A stretch of DNA of 64,000 nucleotides from Nymphaea colorata (lineage: Eukaryota > Streptophyta > Magnoliopsida > Nymphaeales > Nymphaeaceae): contig NC_045139.1 of the NCBI RefSeq assembly GCF_008831285.2, positions 22,488,412-22,552,411 of the forward strand, read 5' to 3'. The translations under genes were made by a program, and so were the position numbers. Positions 1 through 12,100 of this stretch are shown here, one piece after another (positions within the stretch are counted from its first letter, which is position 1; the number at the start of each line of letters is the position of its first letter). The notes under the pieces are model-generated. The model had not been told where the DNA came from. It made no database searches and was given only the letters and a program-made list of their open reading frames with translations.

Positions 1-44
1 GTAGATGGTTGCCTTCACCAACAACTACGATGATATAAATTAAC

Positions 45-149
45 CTACTGGTGGACTTCAAGCTGATCTCCTGGTCCAAGATCATCAATAGGTGGGCGTT
101 GTTTGTGGTGGTCCGTGACCGACTGATAAGCCATTGCCAATGCTAAGGC
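45..149 (-). CDS. Amidase gene exon 11 (last exon)
   Basis: It has 34 codons ([15 protein letters not shown]...LEVHQ) and a TAG stop at 45-47. The acceptor is GCTTGCAG|GCC. The ALALA start and PPIDDLGP tail match the expected C terminus of the plant amidases. Bases 1-44 are 3' UTR sequence, with no clear poly(A) signal inside the window. Confidence 0.88.
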   Translation of the reverse strand, partial: ALALAMAYQSVTDHHKQRPPIDDLGPGDQLEVHQ

Positions 150-2626
150 CTGCAAGCCACAAAATAAAAAAAAATTAAAAAAAAAAGCATATTAAGCACA
201 AGCGTTCAGAGTCAACATCAAGATGAAAAAACGGAAACACGCGTACAATTAAACAGGGTCGGTAGGGGCATGAAAGGAGGAAACAAGGAGTTCTGAGACA
301 TGAAAACAAGCTAACAGAATACATGATAGTTTTTCTCCTTTTTATAAGACAAAAATCTAGACATAGATCCAAGATCCGCAGAAAAGATGGTTACGGCGAT
401 CAGCTGGTGCTCGTTTCATCTATAACCAACCTTGTTTAAGGAATATGCCTAGCAAATACTGCAGAATGTGCTTTCAAACACAACCTAGTTTTTGGGCCGG
501 AAGAATACCACAGAATCATGATTAGGTGGTGCATATATGCCAGTTGTGATGGTAGTTCGACGCCTTGTGCCACTTTTTGGTGGATCCGTGATATTCTTGA
601 ATCCAGTTGGGACAACCACTACTGGCATTCCCACCAGGTTGCCGAGACAAACTTTCTCCCAGTCAGTAGCATTTCCTATAAATGCATCGACTGTAAAGCT
701 CTCCTGGATCTCCTTAATCAACCTACCTCGTGCCCGCTGTGCCTGAAAATGTGTAAAATTATTTAATTATCTTAAAATATTATAAAGTTAATATATAAGA
801 TTAAAAGAAGTAGCAGTCACGCTTTATTAAGAGAGCGAGATTCTAAATTGTATAAACTAACATGTACCTGCAAGTAGTCCACAGCAGGAATGAGACGTGC
901 ACGGCGCAGTTCCACAGGCCATTCATCTGGAGCTTCATACTTCTTATCATCTCTTGCACGTTGCCACTCATCAAAATGACTTAACATATCAACGTCCATA
1001 GTAATGTTCAGTATGGACTGAACAGACTCCACCGAGTAGTTTAGCTTAAATGGAACTACATTCACCCCTTTTGAAGCAAGGACATGAACTACCTAGACAT
1101 GCAAATATAAGAGGTCATAAATGCAATAAGTGTAAAGGTGTCTATGTGGCTGAAGAATATGGAGGAGAGCAAGTTCTCTGTCAGGAAAAGATAACATAAC
1201 CTAAGAGAAACATAATACATTCAAAGCTTAGTATTCCACTATTCATAGAGCAGCCAAAGACAAGAGCCGGACCTCAATAAGTCTCAAGTTGGAGCACAGC
1301 TGGTATGAAGCTTACACTAGAACCCCTAAGCTTTGACAGGTGTAACATAGATTGTGTGCGATACTATACAGATACAAAAGCTGTTGTACTGGTCGGACAT
1401 TGACTCAGTTCATGCCACCAAAAAATTGCTTTAATGCTCAAGCCCAGGGATAAAAAATTATGAAAATTTATGCACGTGAACTGGAAGATTCAGATAGTAC
1501 CAGAGGAACATGGCACCTAGGAAGAAAACGTATGGTACTCAGCTACAACGACATGGTACTCAGCTACAACAATGAGTGCGATGAGGATAACCAGATTGAT
1601 TGGGCACAGCAGTTCCTGCGGTTCATGCAACGAGACTAACCAGGGTGTAACAAATGCCATATCATTCAGATTTACTTCTAGAAAAAGGAAATAGCTCGGT
1701 CATAATACATTGTGGCCACATAAGAGATGAAATATTAGACATTTGCATAACCCGAACTTTAACGGGTCTAATCTTTGCCCAGGCTGACATGAAGGTATAC
1801 TATACATCCGTACTTGATCACAACACTCATTCTTTTTACTTTTTAGCTCTTGCAAGTTGCAACCATAGCCATAAATATCGTTCTCGGGTTTTTATCGGTG
1901 AGGTTTTTCTCGGGTATTTACTGGCAAAGTTGTTTTTTTCGAAAAAATCTCAAGAAAATCTTGGAGTTTTTTAAAAAAATAAAAAATCAAAATGTTAGGT
2001 AAAATTACAAGAAATGAAAAACTCATAAGTATTGTATTGCATTTAGGAGGTTATGTTAAAGGAAATAAAACAATGAAACAAAAGTTGAAAAAAAATAAAA
2101 ACAGAAAATGAAATAAAAAAATAAATGAAAAAATTGCGATAAATTCATTGCGATATTTTTTCCGTTTTTATCGTTTTCTTTATTTTGCTCGTTAATATCG
2201 AGATATTTTCAAAAACATCACGATAGTTGTGGCTATGTTGCAACTGGATAGTGCCAGGAACAAGCTAATACAGCAAATTTCATGAAGAGCATCCATGTTC
2301 ACAGGTATCCATCCCTTTGTGAAAGTGTAAGAATATGCAAGTTACTACCATGAAAAAAAAAACACAAGGAAAATTTAGAAGAAGACCATTAGCTTACCTC
2401 CATTTCAGCATCCTCAAGATACCCAACCGTAAGTTTTGAGATATCAATCGAAAAAGGATCCTCAAGATGTATAATTCTTGAAGAAAGATCCTCTGGATCC
2501 TTCCCCCGGATTATATCCAGAAGCACCGCACAGTCCAAGGCACTTCTGCAGAATGGACCAAGTTTGTCCTGTCAAAAATGCAATAGGAAAGTTCAACAAG
2601 TGTTCTCAAAAACTAACAAGTGCTCC

Positions 2627-2657
<31 letters not shown>

Positions 2658-3152
2658 CCTCTCTCTCTCTTACCAAGCTTTCAGAAATGCTCATGACTCC
2701 AGTGCGACCAATCATTCCAAAGGTTGGTCGTATTGCTGTAACTCCACAACGAGCAGCTGGATATGTTATGGAACCAGCTGTCTCTGAACCTATTGCAAAT
2801 GGCACTAGGCCTGCAACAAGCAAATAATAATTTGAAAAAAAATATGTTCTTCAGTGCCTCAATCAAACCTTGCAGTTGAAATGATCCTCACCGTAACATA
2901 AAAAATTGTTAACCTGAACGGTATTAAATTAGGACCAACTACCCTAATAAATATCAAGATCCACTTAATAGATGAAAGGTCCCAGGGAACCATAAAATCC
3001 CCAGGAAAAAGGCCAGCTTGTCCACGATGCACTAAGGAAATACGGGCTTCGGATGGCTAATATGTATTATTCTTACAGAGGATACACACTGTTACTTGTA
3101 TCAAAGTCTAAACATGTGTTCTCCAGAGGTGGGTTACAGCTGATTGTACATT

Positions 3153-3188
<36 letters not shown>

Positions 3189-6100
3189 GCAGTGATTAGA
3201 GTTCTTCACTCTAATCCCCACTAGAAAAAGCAGTAGAAAACAAAGAACGAAGGGAAAAGCATGAAAATAGAGAATACACTTAATAACAAAGGAAAATTAG
3301 GGTTTTACCATCAATTATTTCTAAACAAAAGAAAATAGTAGGCCTTTTTAAGAGGCCTAAGCCCTAGTCTGAATTGGATATCAGATCTACTAAACAAAAA
3401 GGTCCAAACCCTGAAGAACATCAATGCCAAGTAAAACCAAATACAAAGCTTAACTAAATCTGAATATGGGATCCAACCTACCACTAAACCACACTACATC
3501 ATTCTCCCCAGGTTGAAACATTTGGCTCTTGATGAATGAGATAGTGCTGCCGTGATACAGGTGAGCCGCGATGTAGAGATTGTCCTTTGGGCTACCGTGC
3601 GTAGGTGCACAGGTGTCCCCAACTTGCTAAGGTAGGATTGAAACAGAATCTACTACTAGAAGTGCATCATCTGCGTGAGTATTCAACAGTAGAACCAATG
3701 TTGACAAGGTTCTACCAGGGTATGTGGACGGTATGAGCACATTGTAAGTCTCATTTTTCATTTAAATCACAATAAGGTAATAACTAATAAACCAGCAAAT
3801 AAATCGTCAGTCTCTATAAGATATGATAGAAATCTGGCACCAATATCTGCAACTAGACATCTGTATTCACGCAGGAAGGTAGAGAGAAAGAATGAAACAA
3901 GAAGAAGCCGTGACCAGGATGGTCTTCATGGCCCATATTTATAAGAGAGAACAGTTACAATTGCAGAATCCTAAGAGACTCTTCATTGTAGAATCCTATG
4001 AGACTTTACATATTACAAGGACATTGAATACTTCAACACAGTTTACAAGAACGTAGAATCCTAAGAGACTTCACATATTACAAGGGCATTGAATAACGTG
4101 AGACATCATTCAACGTGCTGGATTTTGGATCCGGATGGAGGATCCGAAAATCTTGTTGTTTAACACCCTCCCTCAAGCTGTGCATGGTTTTGAATCATGA
4201 ACAACTTGCTCTTCAAAAACCAAAACCGATACTTTGTCAATCCTTTAGTAAATATGTCAGCAGCTTGTTCATTGGTTCCAACGAAGACTGGTTCTATCTC
4301 TTTATTCTCCACCTTCTGCCTAACAAAATGGTGGTCAATCTCAATGTGTTTTGTTCGGCCATGTTGTATTGGATTGAAAGTAATGTTGATGGCACTTTGG
4401 TTGTCACACATTAGTACTGAGCTTTTAATTTTTTCTCCTATATCTTCTAGCAAGTGTCAAAGCCAACTCACTTCTGCCGTCCCTGCAGCCATACATCTGT
4501 ATTCAGCTTTTGTACTTGATCTTGCAACTGCTCTTTGTTTTCTACTAGTCCAAGATATCAAATTTTTGCCTATAAAGTTGCAAAAACCAGAGATAGATAT
4601 TCTTTCGTCTGGATCTCCGGTCCAATCAGTATATGTGATCAATTCATGACCAGCAGCTTCATTTTCACCTTTACAATACACTAATCCATCTCCAATAGTT
4701 CCTTTGAGATACCTTAGTATCCTTTTAACTGCATTCATATGTGTGTCCCTCGGTGCATGCATAAATTGACACTTGATTTACCGCATAGGTAATATCAAGT
4801 CTGGTAATTGTTAAATATTGCAAAGCACCAACAATGCTGCGATATTTGGTGGGGCCTTCATATGTTTTCCCATCATTTATACTCATCCTTTGGTTCAGAA
4901 CAGTCGGTGTTTCAACAGGCTTACAATCCATCATGCATGTTCTATCCAATAGGTCAAGAGTATATTTCTGTTGCATCAAGGTAAGATGATCTCATTGCCT
5001 ATCAATTTCAACCCCAAGGAAATATCGCAGGCTTCCAAGGTCTTTCATCTTAAAGTTTCTCATTAACAAACCCTTTATCTCATCAAAATGTTTTTCCAAG
5101 TTCCCTGTAATGCTGATGTCGTCAACATATATAAGGAGGAGGGTAATAACATTTTCTTTCTTGAAAATAAAAAGGGAATGGTCGAGAGGACTTTTTTGAA
5201 ATCCGTATTCCTTTATTTTGTTTGAAAAACTATCAAACCATGACTGTGATGCTTGCTTAAGTCCATACAGGGATTTTTTCAGTTTGCAAACTCATTCGAT
5301 AGAGTCTTTTTCAACAAAACCAAGAGGTTGCTCCATGAAAAATTCTTCCTTCAAGTCATCATGAAGGAAAGTATTTTTAACGTCTAATTGATTTAGCTTC
5401 CACCCATATTTAACAGCAAGGAATATAATCACGCGAATGGTTCCCATTTTGATTACGAGACTGAACGTCTCATCAAAATCATGCCCAAATTGTTGAATAA
5501 ATCCTTTTGCTACCAACCTTGCTTTGTGTCTTTTTATGCTGCCGTCAGGTTTGCATTTAATTTTGTATACCCACTTAGAGCCCACTATGTTCTTTCCATG
5601 TGGCCTTGGAACGATCTCCCATGTTCCACATTCATGCAAGGCTTCCATTTCTTCTCTCATAGCTTTTCTCCAATGATGTGATTTTGATGCTTGATCAAAT
5701 GAAGTAGGTTCTTTCTCCTTGCCAACTTTTGCCATGAATAACTGAAAATCAAGTGATAAAGAATTATAGCTAACCCACCTGTGAATAGGATGGCGAATGC
5801 GTCGGGATCTTCTAAGGTGGGGCATGTTGTCTTCTTCACTGTGAGCATTTATGTCCCTTAGTCGTCGATTGCAGATAAGACCCGAATACCGATGTGAATT
5901 GTTGCTCTGTTCTTCATTATTACTTTCGTGATCACTTGATGACTGTATTGGACCCTCTTGATTTTCACTTTGGGGCACATCAGACGACTGTATTGATCTC
6001 TCTCGATCTTCACCCTGAGGCACATCATTTTCTGAAATAGGATCTACATTGAATAACTCTGTACTGGTCCAGAGATCATAAGATTCAATGGTCATAGGCA

Positions 6101-9100
6101 TTTCATTAGTATCATCAAAATTATGCTCATCAAAAGTAACATTTCTTGAAGTCTTGATACGTTTAGTTGTTGGATCATAGCATCGAAAACCTTTATATTC
6201 ATCAGCATATCCAACGAACCTACACTGAATAGCTTTGTGTTGAAACTTGTTCCTCAAGGCAGCATCAACATGAACAATGCATACACAGCCAAAAACCTTC
6301 AATTTCTTATAATCAAGTTGTTTGCCTAAGAGTGTGAAATATGGCTATTTAGACACCAAGAGTGTCATAGGCAAACAATTTATTATGTATACAGCTGTAT
6401 GGAAGGCTTCAGTCCATAAGAAAATGGACACATTAGTATCATGCATTATGCTCATGGTGCTTTCAACTATATGTCGATGTTTGCACTCAACTACACCATT
6501 TTGTTGTGGTGTGTAAGGGCAAGAGATTTGTCTAGTTATCTCTTTTTCACGTAGAAATTCAATAAAATCAAGTGAGGAATATTCTCCCCCACCATCACAT
6601 TGAAAACGCACCACATTGTATGAAAATTTGGTTTGAATCATGGCATAGAAGTTTCAAAATATGTGGAGTACTTCTGATTTGTGTTTCATGAAGTAAATCC
6701 AAGTGAATCGTGAGTAAGAGTCAATGAATAAGACATAATATCGTGAACCCGACATGGAATCAATAGCGGCTGGCCCCCAAACATCAGAAAAAATAATTTC
6801 AAAGGGTTTGGAAGCCCTTTGATTTATATTATGGAAAGGTAAAACATGACTCTTACAAAGTTCACAGCTTGCACATTTTTTGGCACTTGAAGTAAGAGGT
6901 AAGCTTGATCATGGGATGAGGCTATCTGTGACAAGTTTTTCAATAAAATGTCGACCACAGTGTCCCAACTGATTACGACACAGATCAGATTCCAAAAATT
7001 GGTTAGAGCACCTTACTTTTGATTGGAAATGGCAAGGACTTGGAACTGGTGACGCATTATGAGAAAGAGAAAATGTCTTCCATCCTATACCAAAGGTGGA
7101 CGAATCTTTGGGTAGACATTCCTTGAGGACATACATATTTCCTTGACGCTCCCCTTTAGCGAACATTTTCTTCATTTGGAGGTCCTTGACATAGCCAGAA
7201 GAAGATGTGAATTCAACAGAAGAGTTTGTATCATCAATGAGGAGTTCAGTGACTCTTTTCATATTCATTTCGTGTTGGAGGAGTTTACCTTGTAATTTGT
7301 TGAAGGAGGGGAGAACAGGAAGGACCTCAAGAGCTGTAATAAAGGCATGATAATCATGCCCAAGTCCACTTAAAGTTTGCTGCACCTTCTTCTTATCAGA
7401 AATGTTATTCCCTGAGGCAGCAAGTTGGTCTCCGACAGCCTTAATACACCTCAAATAATCCATGATAGATGTTGAACCTTTGTTCAAATTCTGAAATTTT
7501 TTCTTTAAGTACATAATCTGAGCTTCTGATATTTGGGAAAAGGTATAAGCAAGAGTTCCCCATAATTCTTCCACAGTACAGTTATCAGAAACTGAGAGTA
7601 ACACTTGTTGAGATAGAGTAGACAAAATATATGCAACCAAACTTTGGTCACGTCTCATCCACACAACATGTTCAAGGTTGCTATTTTCTTGAACAACAAT
7701 GACCTCTCCTATCTCATTCTTCATCTCCTGCAGAATAGATATTGGTGGGGCATTTGTTGAACCATCGAGATGTCCAAAGAGGCCTTGACTTCTTCTAGAA
7801 GGCATGATCTGCCTTTTCCAGGTTAGATAATTCTCATGGTTGAGTTTTTCGGTAATAAGATGAGGAAGAAAATTTGAGGACATACCAAAATGCGAAAGGT
7901 TTTCCATGACAGCAGAAAGGAAGGGTATACAGGTAGAAGATGAAAGGGAAGGAAGATACAGATATAACAAGATGTGTCCAGATCAGACCTTTTTGGGCAT
8001 TTCGTTAGGTAGAGATAACATAACCTTGCTCTGGTACCATGATAGAAATCTGGCACCAATATCTGCAACTAGAAGTCTGTATTCACGCAGGAAGGTAGAG
8101 AGAAAGAATGAAACAAGAAGAAGCTAAGAAAAAAAAGCCGTGACCAGGATGGTCTTCATGGCCCATATTTATAAGAGAGAACAGTTACAATTGCAGAATC
8201 CTAAGAGACTCTTCATCGTAGAATCTTAGAAGACTTCACATATTACAAGGACATTGAATACCTCAACACAGTTTACAAGAACGTAGAATCCTAAGAGACT
8301 TCACATATTACAAGGGCATTGAATAACATGAGACTTCGTTCAACGTGCTGGATTTTGGATCCAAATGGAGGACCCGAAAATTTTTTTGTTTAACAAGATA
8401 GACCGACAATGCTTGATAGCTTATCAGAATCCTTCCCTCTAATGGAACTAAACTCCCTACTAGGTAGCAGAACAATCTTTTTTCCCTTTAACTTTGAAAG
8501 TAGAAGTGTTTTCGTGACCATTGTGAATAGTTGTACAGTCATACTACCACAAATGCCCTAATAAAATATGACTAACAGTCATAGCGGCTATGTCACACCA
8601 AACCTTATCATTGTAGTATTCTCCCATGGAAACTTTAACTAAGCACAGATGGGTGATGGGTCTCGGGACCGGGTCTGGGTCCATACCCGATCCATTGTAT
8701 AGCCCTTGTTGGGCCTTACTTAAATATTGTAACCCTAAGTTTGAGTGTTAATGAAATCTTAAGAGAGAGAGTCTGGCTGCTAGTGGGCACCAGTTCCTCC
8801 TCATCCGTGGTTTTTTCCCTCGTGTTTCTACAGTGACCATTATTTCTCTGCAAGAAGATTTACACTCCACAAAATTTTGGACAACCAGTTCCAAAAAGGT
8901 GGTCGAAAAAACCAGAAAAACGAACAAAACAACAACCTAAAAGAAAAAGCAAAAGGTATTTCCTAAGGAAATCAAAGAATAAAGCTCCTTATCTTAACAA
9001 AGAAAAACATGTAAGAAAATATGATAAAAAATGAAACTATTGTTAAATACTTAGAGCAGTCGGGTGGTTTTCTGAATTATTAGAAAGTTGGAATAGGTTC

Positions 9101-12100
9101 ACTTAATTATTGTTGTAGAAACACGAACCACAAAGAGAGAGAGTGGAGAACGAACACACAATCTATGTGGAAAACCTCAGAAAGAGGTGAAAAACCACGG
9201 GGAGGCTCTGACCTAGGGGCACACCGCAACCCTAGGAGAGAGAAAATTATATTTCACTTAATTCAACACTAAACACAAGTGACAATATAAAGAGGGAGAG
9301 AGGAGAAGCCGCCTAGGGTACCGAGCCCGCCTCGGTACCCGCGCCCCATAGAACCGGGTCCAGGAATGGATCCGGTTCCCACAGCAACATATTCTAACAC
9401 TCCCCCTCAAGCTTGGCATACATGTCAAACATGCCAAGCTTGCTAACATTCTTTTCGAATGAAGAAGTACAAAGCCCTTTAGTTAGGACGTCTGCAACTT
9501 GATCTTCAGACTTCATATATGGCAGAATCATCTCCTTTGAGTCAATGCGTTCCCGGATAAAATGACGGTCAATCTCCACATGTTTGGTCCTGTCATGTAG
9601 AACTGGATTATTGGCAAGATTAATCGCAGACTTGTTGTCACAGTACATCTTCATTTTATCTCCCAGTTCCACACCAATATCAGTCAAAAGAATCTTCAGC
9701 CACAGCATCTCTGTAACCCCCATTGCAACAACCCTGTACTCAGCCTCAGCACTAGACCTCGAACATACTTCTTGCCTCTTACTTCTCCAAACAACTAGGT
9801 TACCTCCAAGAAAGATACAATACCCTGTAGTAGACCTCCTTGTGTCAGTGCAACCTGCCCAATCTGCATCTGAGTAGCCCTCAATAGTAAGTTTGTCTTG
9901 TCGAGTATACAGCAGTCCTTTTCCTGGGTCATTCTTTAGATATCCCAACACTCTTTCTGCACTCTTCCAGTGACAATCCGTGGGAGCATGCATAAATTGA
10001 CTTAGCACATTTACCGCATACGTGATATCAGGGCGAGTTAGAGTAAGATAGATAAGCTTACCTACTAGCCTCTGATATCGCCCTTTTCCTTCCTCATCCA
10101 GAATAGTGCCCGTCTTGATACTTATCTTAGTTCCCGACTCTATAGGAGTAAGATAGGGCCTACAACCAAGTTTGCCTGTCTCCTTTAGTAAGTCAAGAGT
10201 GTACTTCCTTTGATTCATAACCAGCCCTGTCTCTGATCGAGCAATCTCTATCCCCAGAAAGTATCTCAGCTTACCCAGATCCTTGAGGTCGAATTCTTTA
10301 GCTAATCTCTCCTTCATCTTTCTGTTTTCTTCTTCGTCACTGCCAGTGACAATCATATCATCAACGTAGACAAGGAGAAGACTCACCAGACCACCTCTCT
10401 GCTTTATGAATAGGGTATGATCTCCATTTCCTTGCTTGTACCCAGTAGACTTCATAACGATCCTTAGTCTCTCAAACCAAGCTCTAGGCGACTGCTTCAA
10501 GCCATACAAAGCTTTCTTGAGGTGACAACATTTTCCCTCTTGAACATACCCGGGAGGCATGCTCATATAGACTTCTTCCTCCAGATGGCCGTTCAAGAAC
10601 GCATTTTTAACATCAAGCTGGTCCATGCGCCACTTCCTGTGCACAGCAAGAGCAAGAATAACCCTCACGGTCTTCAACTTTGCAACAGGGGCAAAGGTCT
10701 CAAGATAGTCGATCCCATACTTCTGGCTGAACCCCTTTGCAACCAAACGAGCTTTATATCGATCTACAGTGCCATCAGGTTTGTACTTCACGTTGTAAAC
10801 CCACTTAGAGCCAACTAAGTGTGTCCCTTTAGGGATATCAACAACTTCCCATGTTTTGTTCTTAGCTAACGCACCCATCTCCTCTGTCATAGCATGTAAC
10901 CACTTGGGATCATCCTTAGCATCATCCACCGACCTGGGAATAACAACTTTGGATAAGGTTGTGATAAAACATTTGTAATTTGTACTGAGCTTAGCATAAG
11001 AAACAAATCTCTGAATAGGGTGAGAAGTACATGACCTGGTGCCTTTGCGCACAGCAATGGGGAGCTCTTCATTCGATGGACTTGGGTCATCCGGGGAGAT
11101 CACAGGATTGGGATTGGTTCTATCCTCATCACCAACATCTTCCACTGTAGCTTTCTCCTTTCTGACATAAACCTGGCCAAACAAGCGATCCCGGGCAACA
11201 ATGGGCTGAGCATCCACCGTGACCCCTTCCATATGGCTGCCCTTCTCATTACTGACCGTGACCGTGTCAATCACACTGGGACTAACCTTGTAATCCAAAA
11301 ACTCCATAAACTGAATTAGCTGATTAGAGGAATACTCTTCCCCTTTGTTCCCAAGACACTCCCCCTGAAGAGGATTCACCGAAAAATACGACTCATGTTC
11401 ATGAAATGTGACATCCCTCGAAACATACACTTTGGAAGTAGTGGGATCCACACATTTATACCCCTTCTGAGTGGAAGAGTACCCCAAGAAAACTCCTTTA
11501 ATAGACCGGGGATCAAGTTTTTTGAGAGTAAGACTATGATTATGCACAAAACAACTGCACCCAAAGACACGAGGAGTAAGAGGCCACGGATTCTGAGTGG
11601 GCCACAGGGTAGAATAAGGAGACTGACCATCCAACACCCTAGTAGGCAGACGGTTAATGAGATGTGCACTAGTGAGAAGTGCATCACCCCAATACCGCTT
11701 CGGGACATGACGTTGGAACATAATGGCCCGGGTAACATTCAATAGATGACGATTTTTACGTTCAGCTATACCATTTTGAGGAGGGGTATAACTACAAGAG
11801 GTTTCATGAACAATACCCTTGCCTTTCAAGAATTCATCAAGGGATTGGGAGACATATTCCCTTGCATTATCCGTACGGAAAGCTTGAACAGTAGTATGGA
11901 ATTGAGTCTCAACAAAGGCAACAAAGTTTTTCACAACTGCTGGAACCTCACTACGTTCTCGCAACAAGTACACGAACGTACATCTAGAGTAATCATCAAT
12001 AAGCGTCAAAAAATAGTGACAACCACCACACGTGGGTACTCCAGAAGGACCCCAAACATCGGAATGAACTAAGGCAAACGGATGAGTGGTTTTATTCAAA

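Larger units (their letters stand above)
3824..8395 (-). mobile_element. Copia A, decayed Ty1/copia element
   Basis: Both LTRs are present (3824-4165 and 8040-8395) with a 5-bp TSD AGATA at 3819-3823 and 8396-8400. The PBS reads TGGTACCAGAGC beside the right LTR, and the polypurine tract reads TTGAGGGAGGG beside the left. The coding region is broken by stops and frameshifts and has lost the zinc knuckle and protease. It is a diverged relative of C and E. It sits inside a Ty3/gypsy relic. Confidence 0.92.

Noticed and set aside
485-508. Stop at 485-487 as the natural end of the amidase
   Set aside because: Reading through the GTG|GTATTC donor loses the conserved ALALAMAY...PPIDDLGP tail, which is found with a good acceptor at 45-149.
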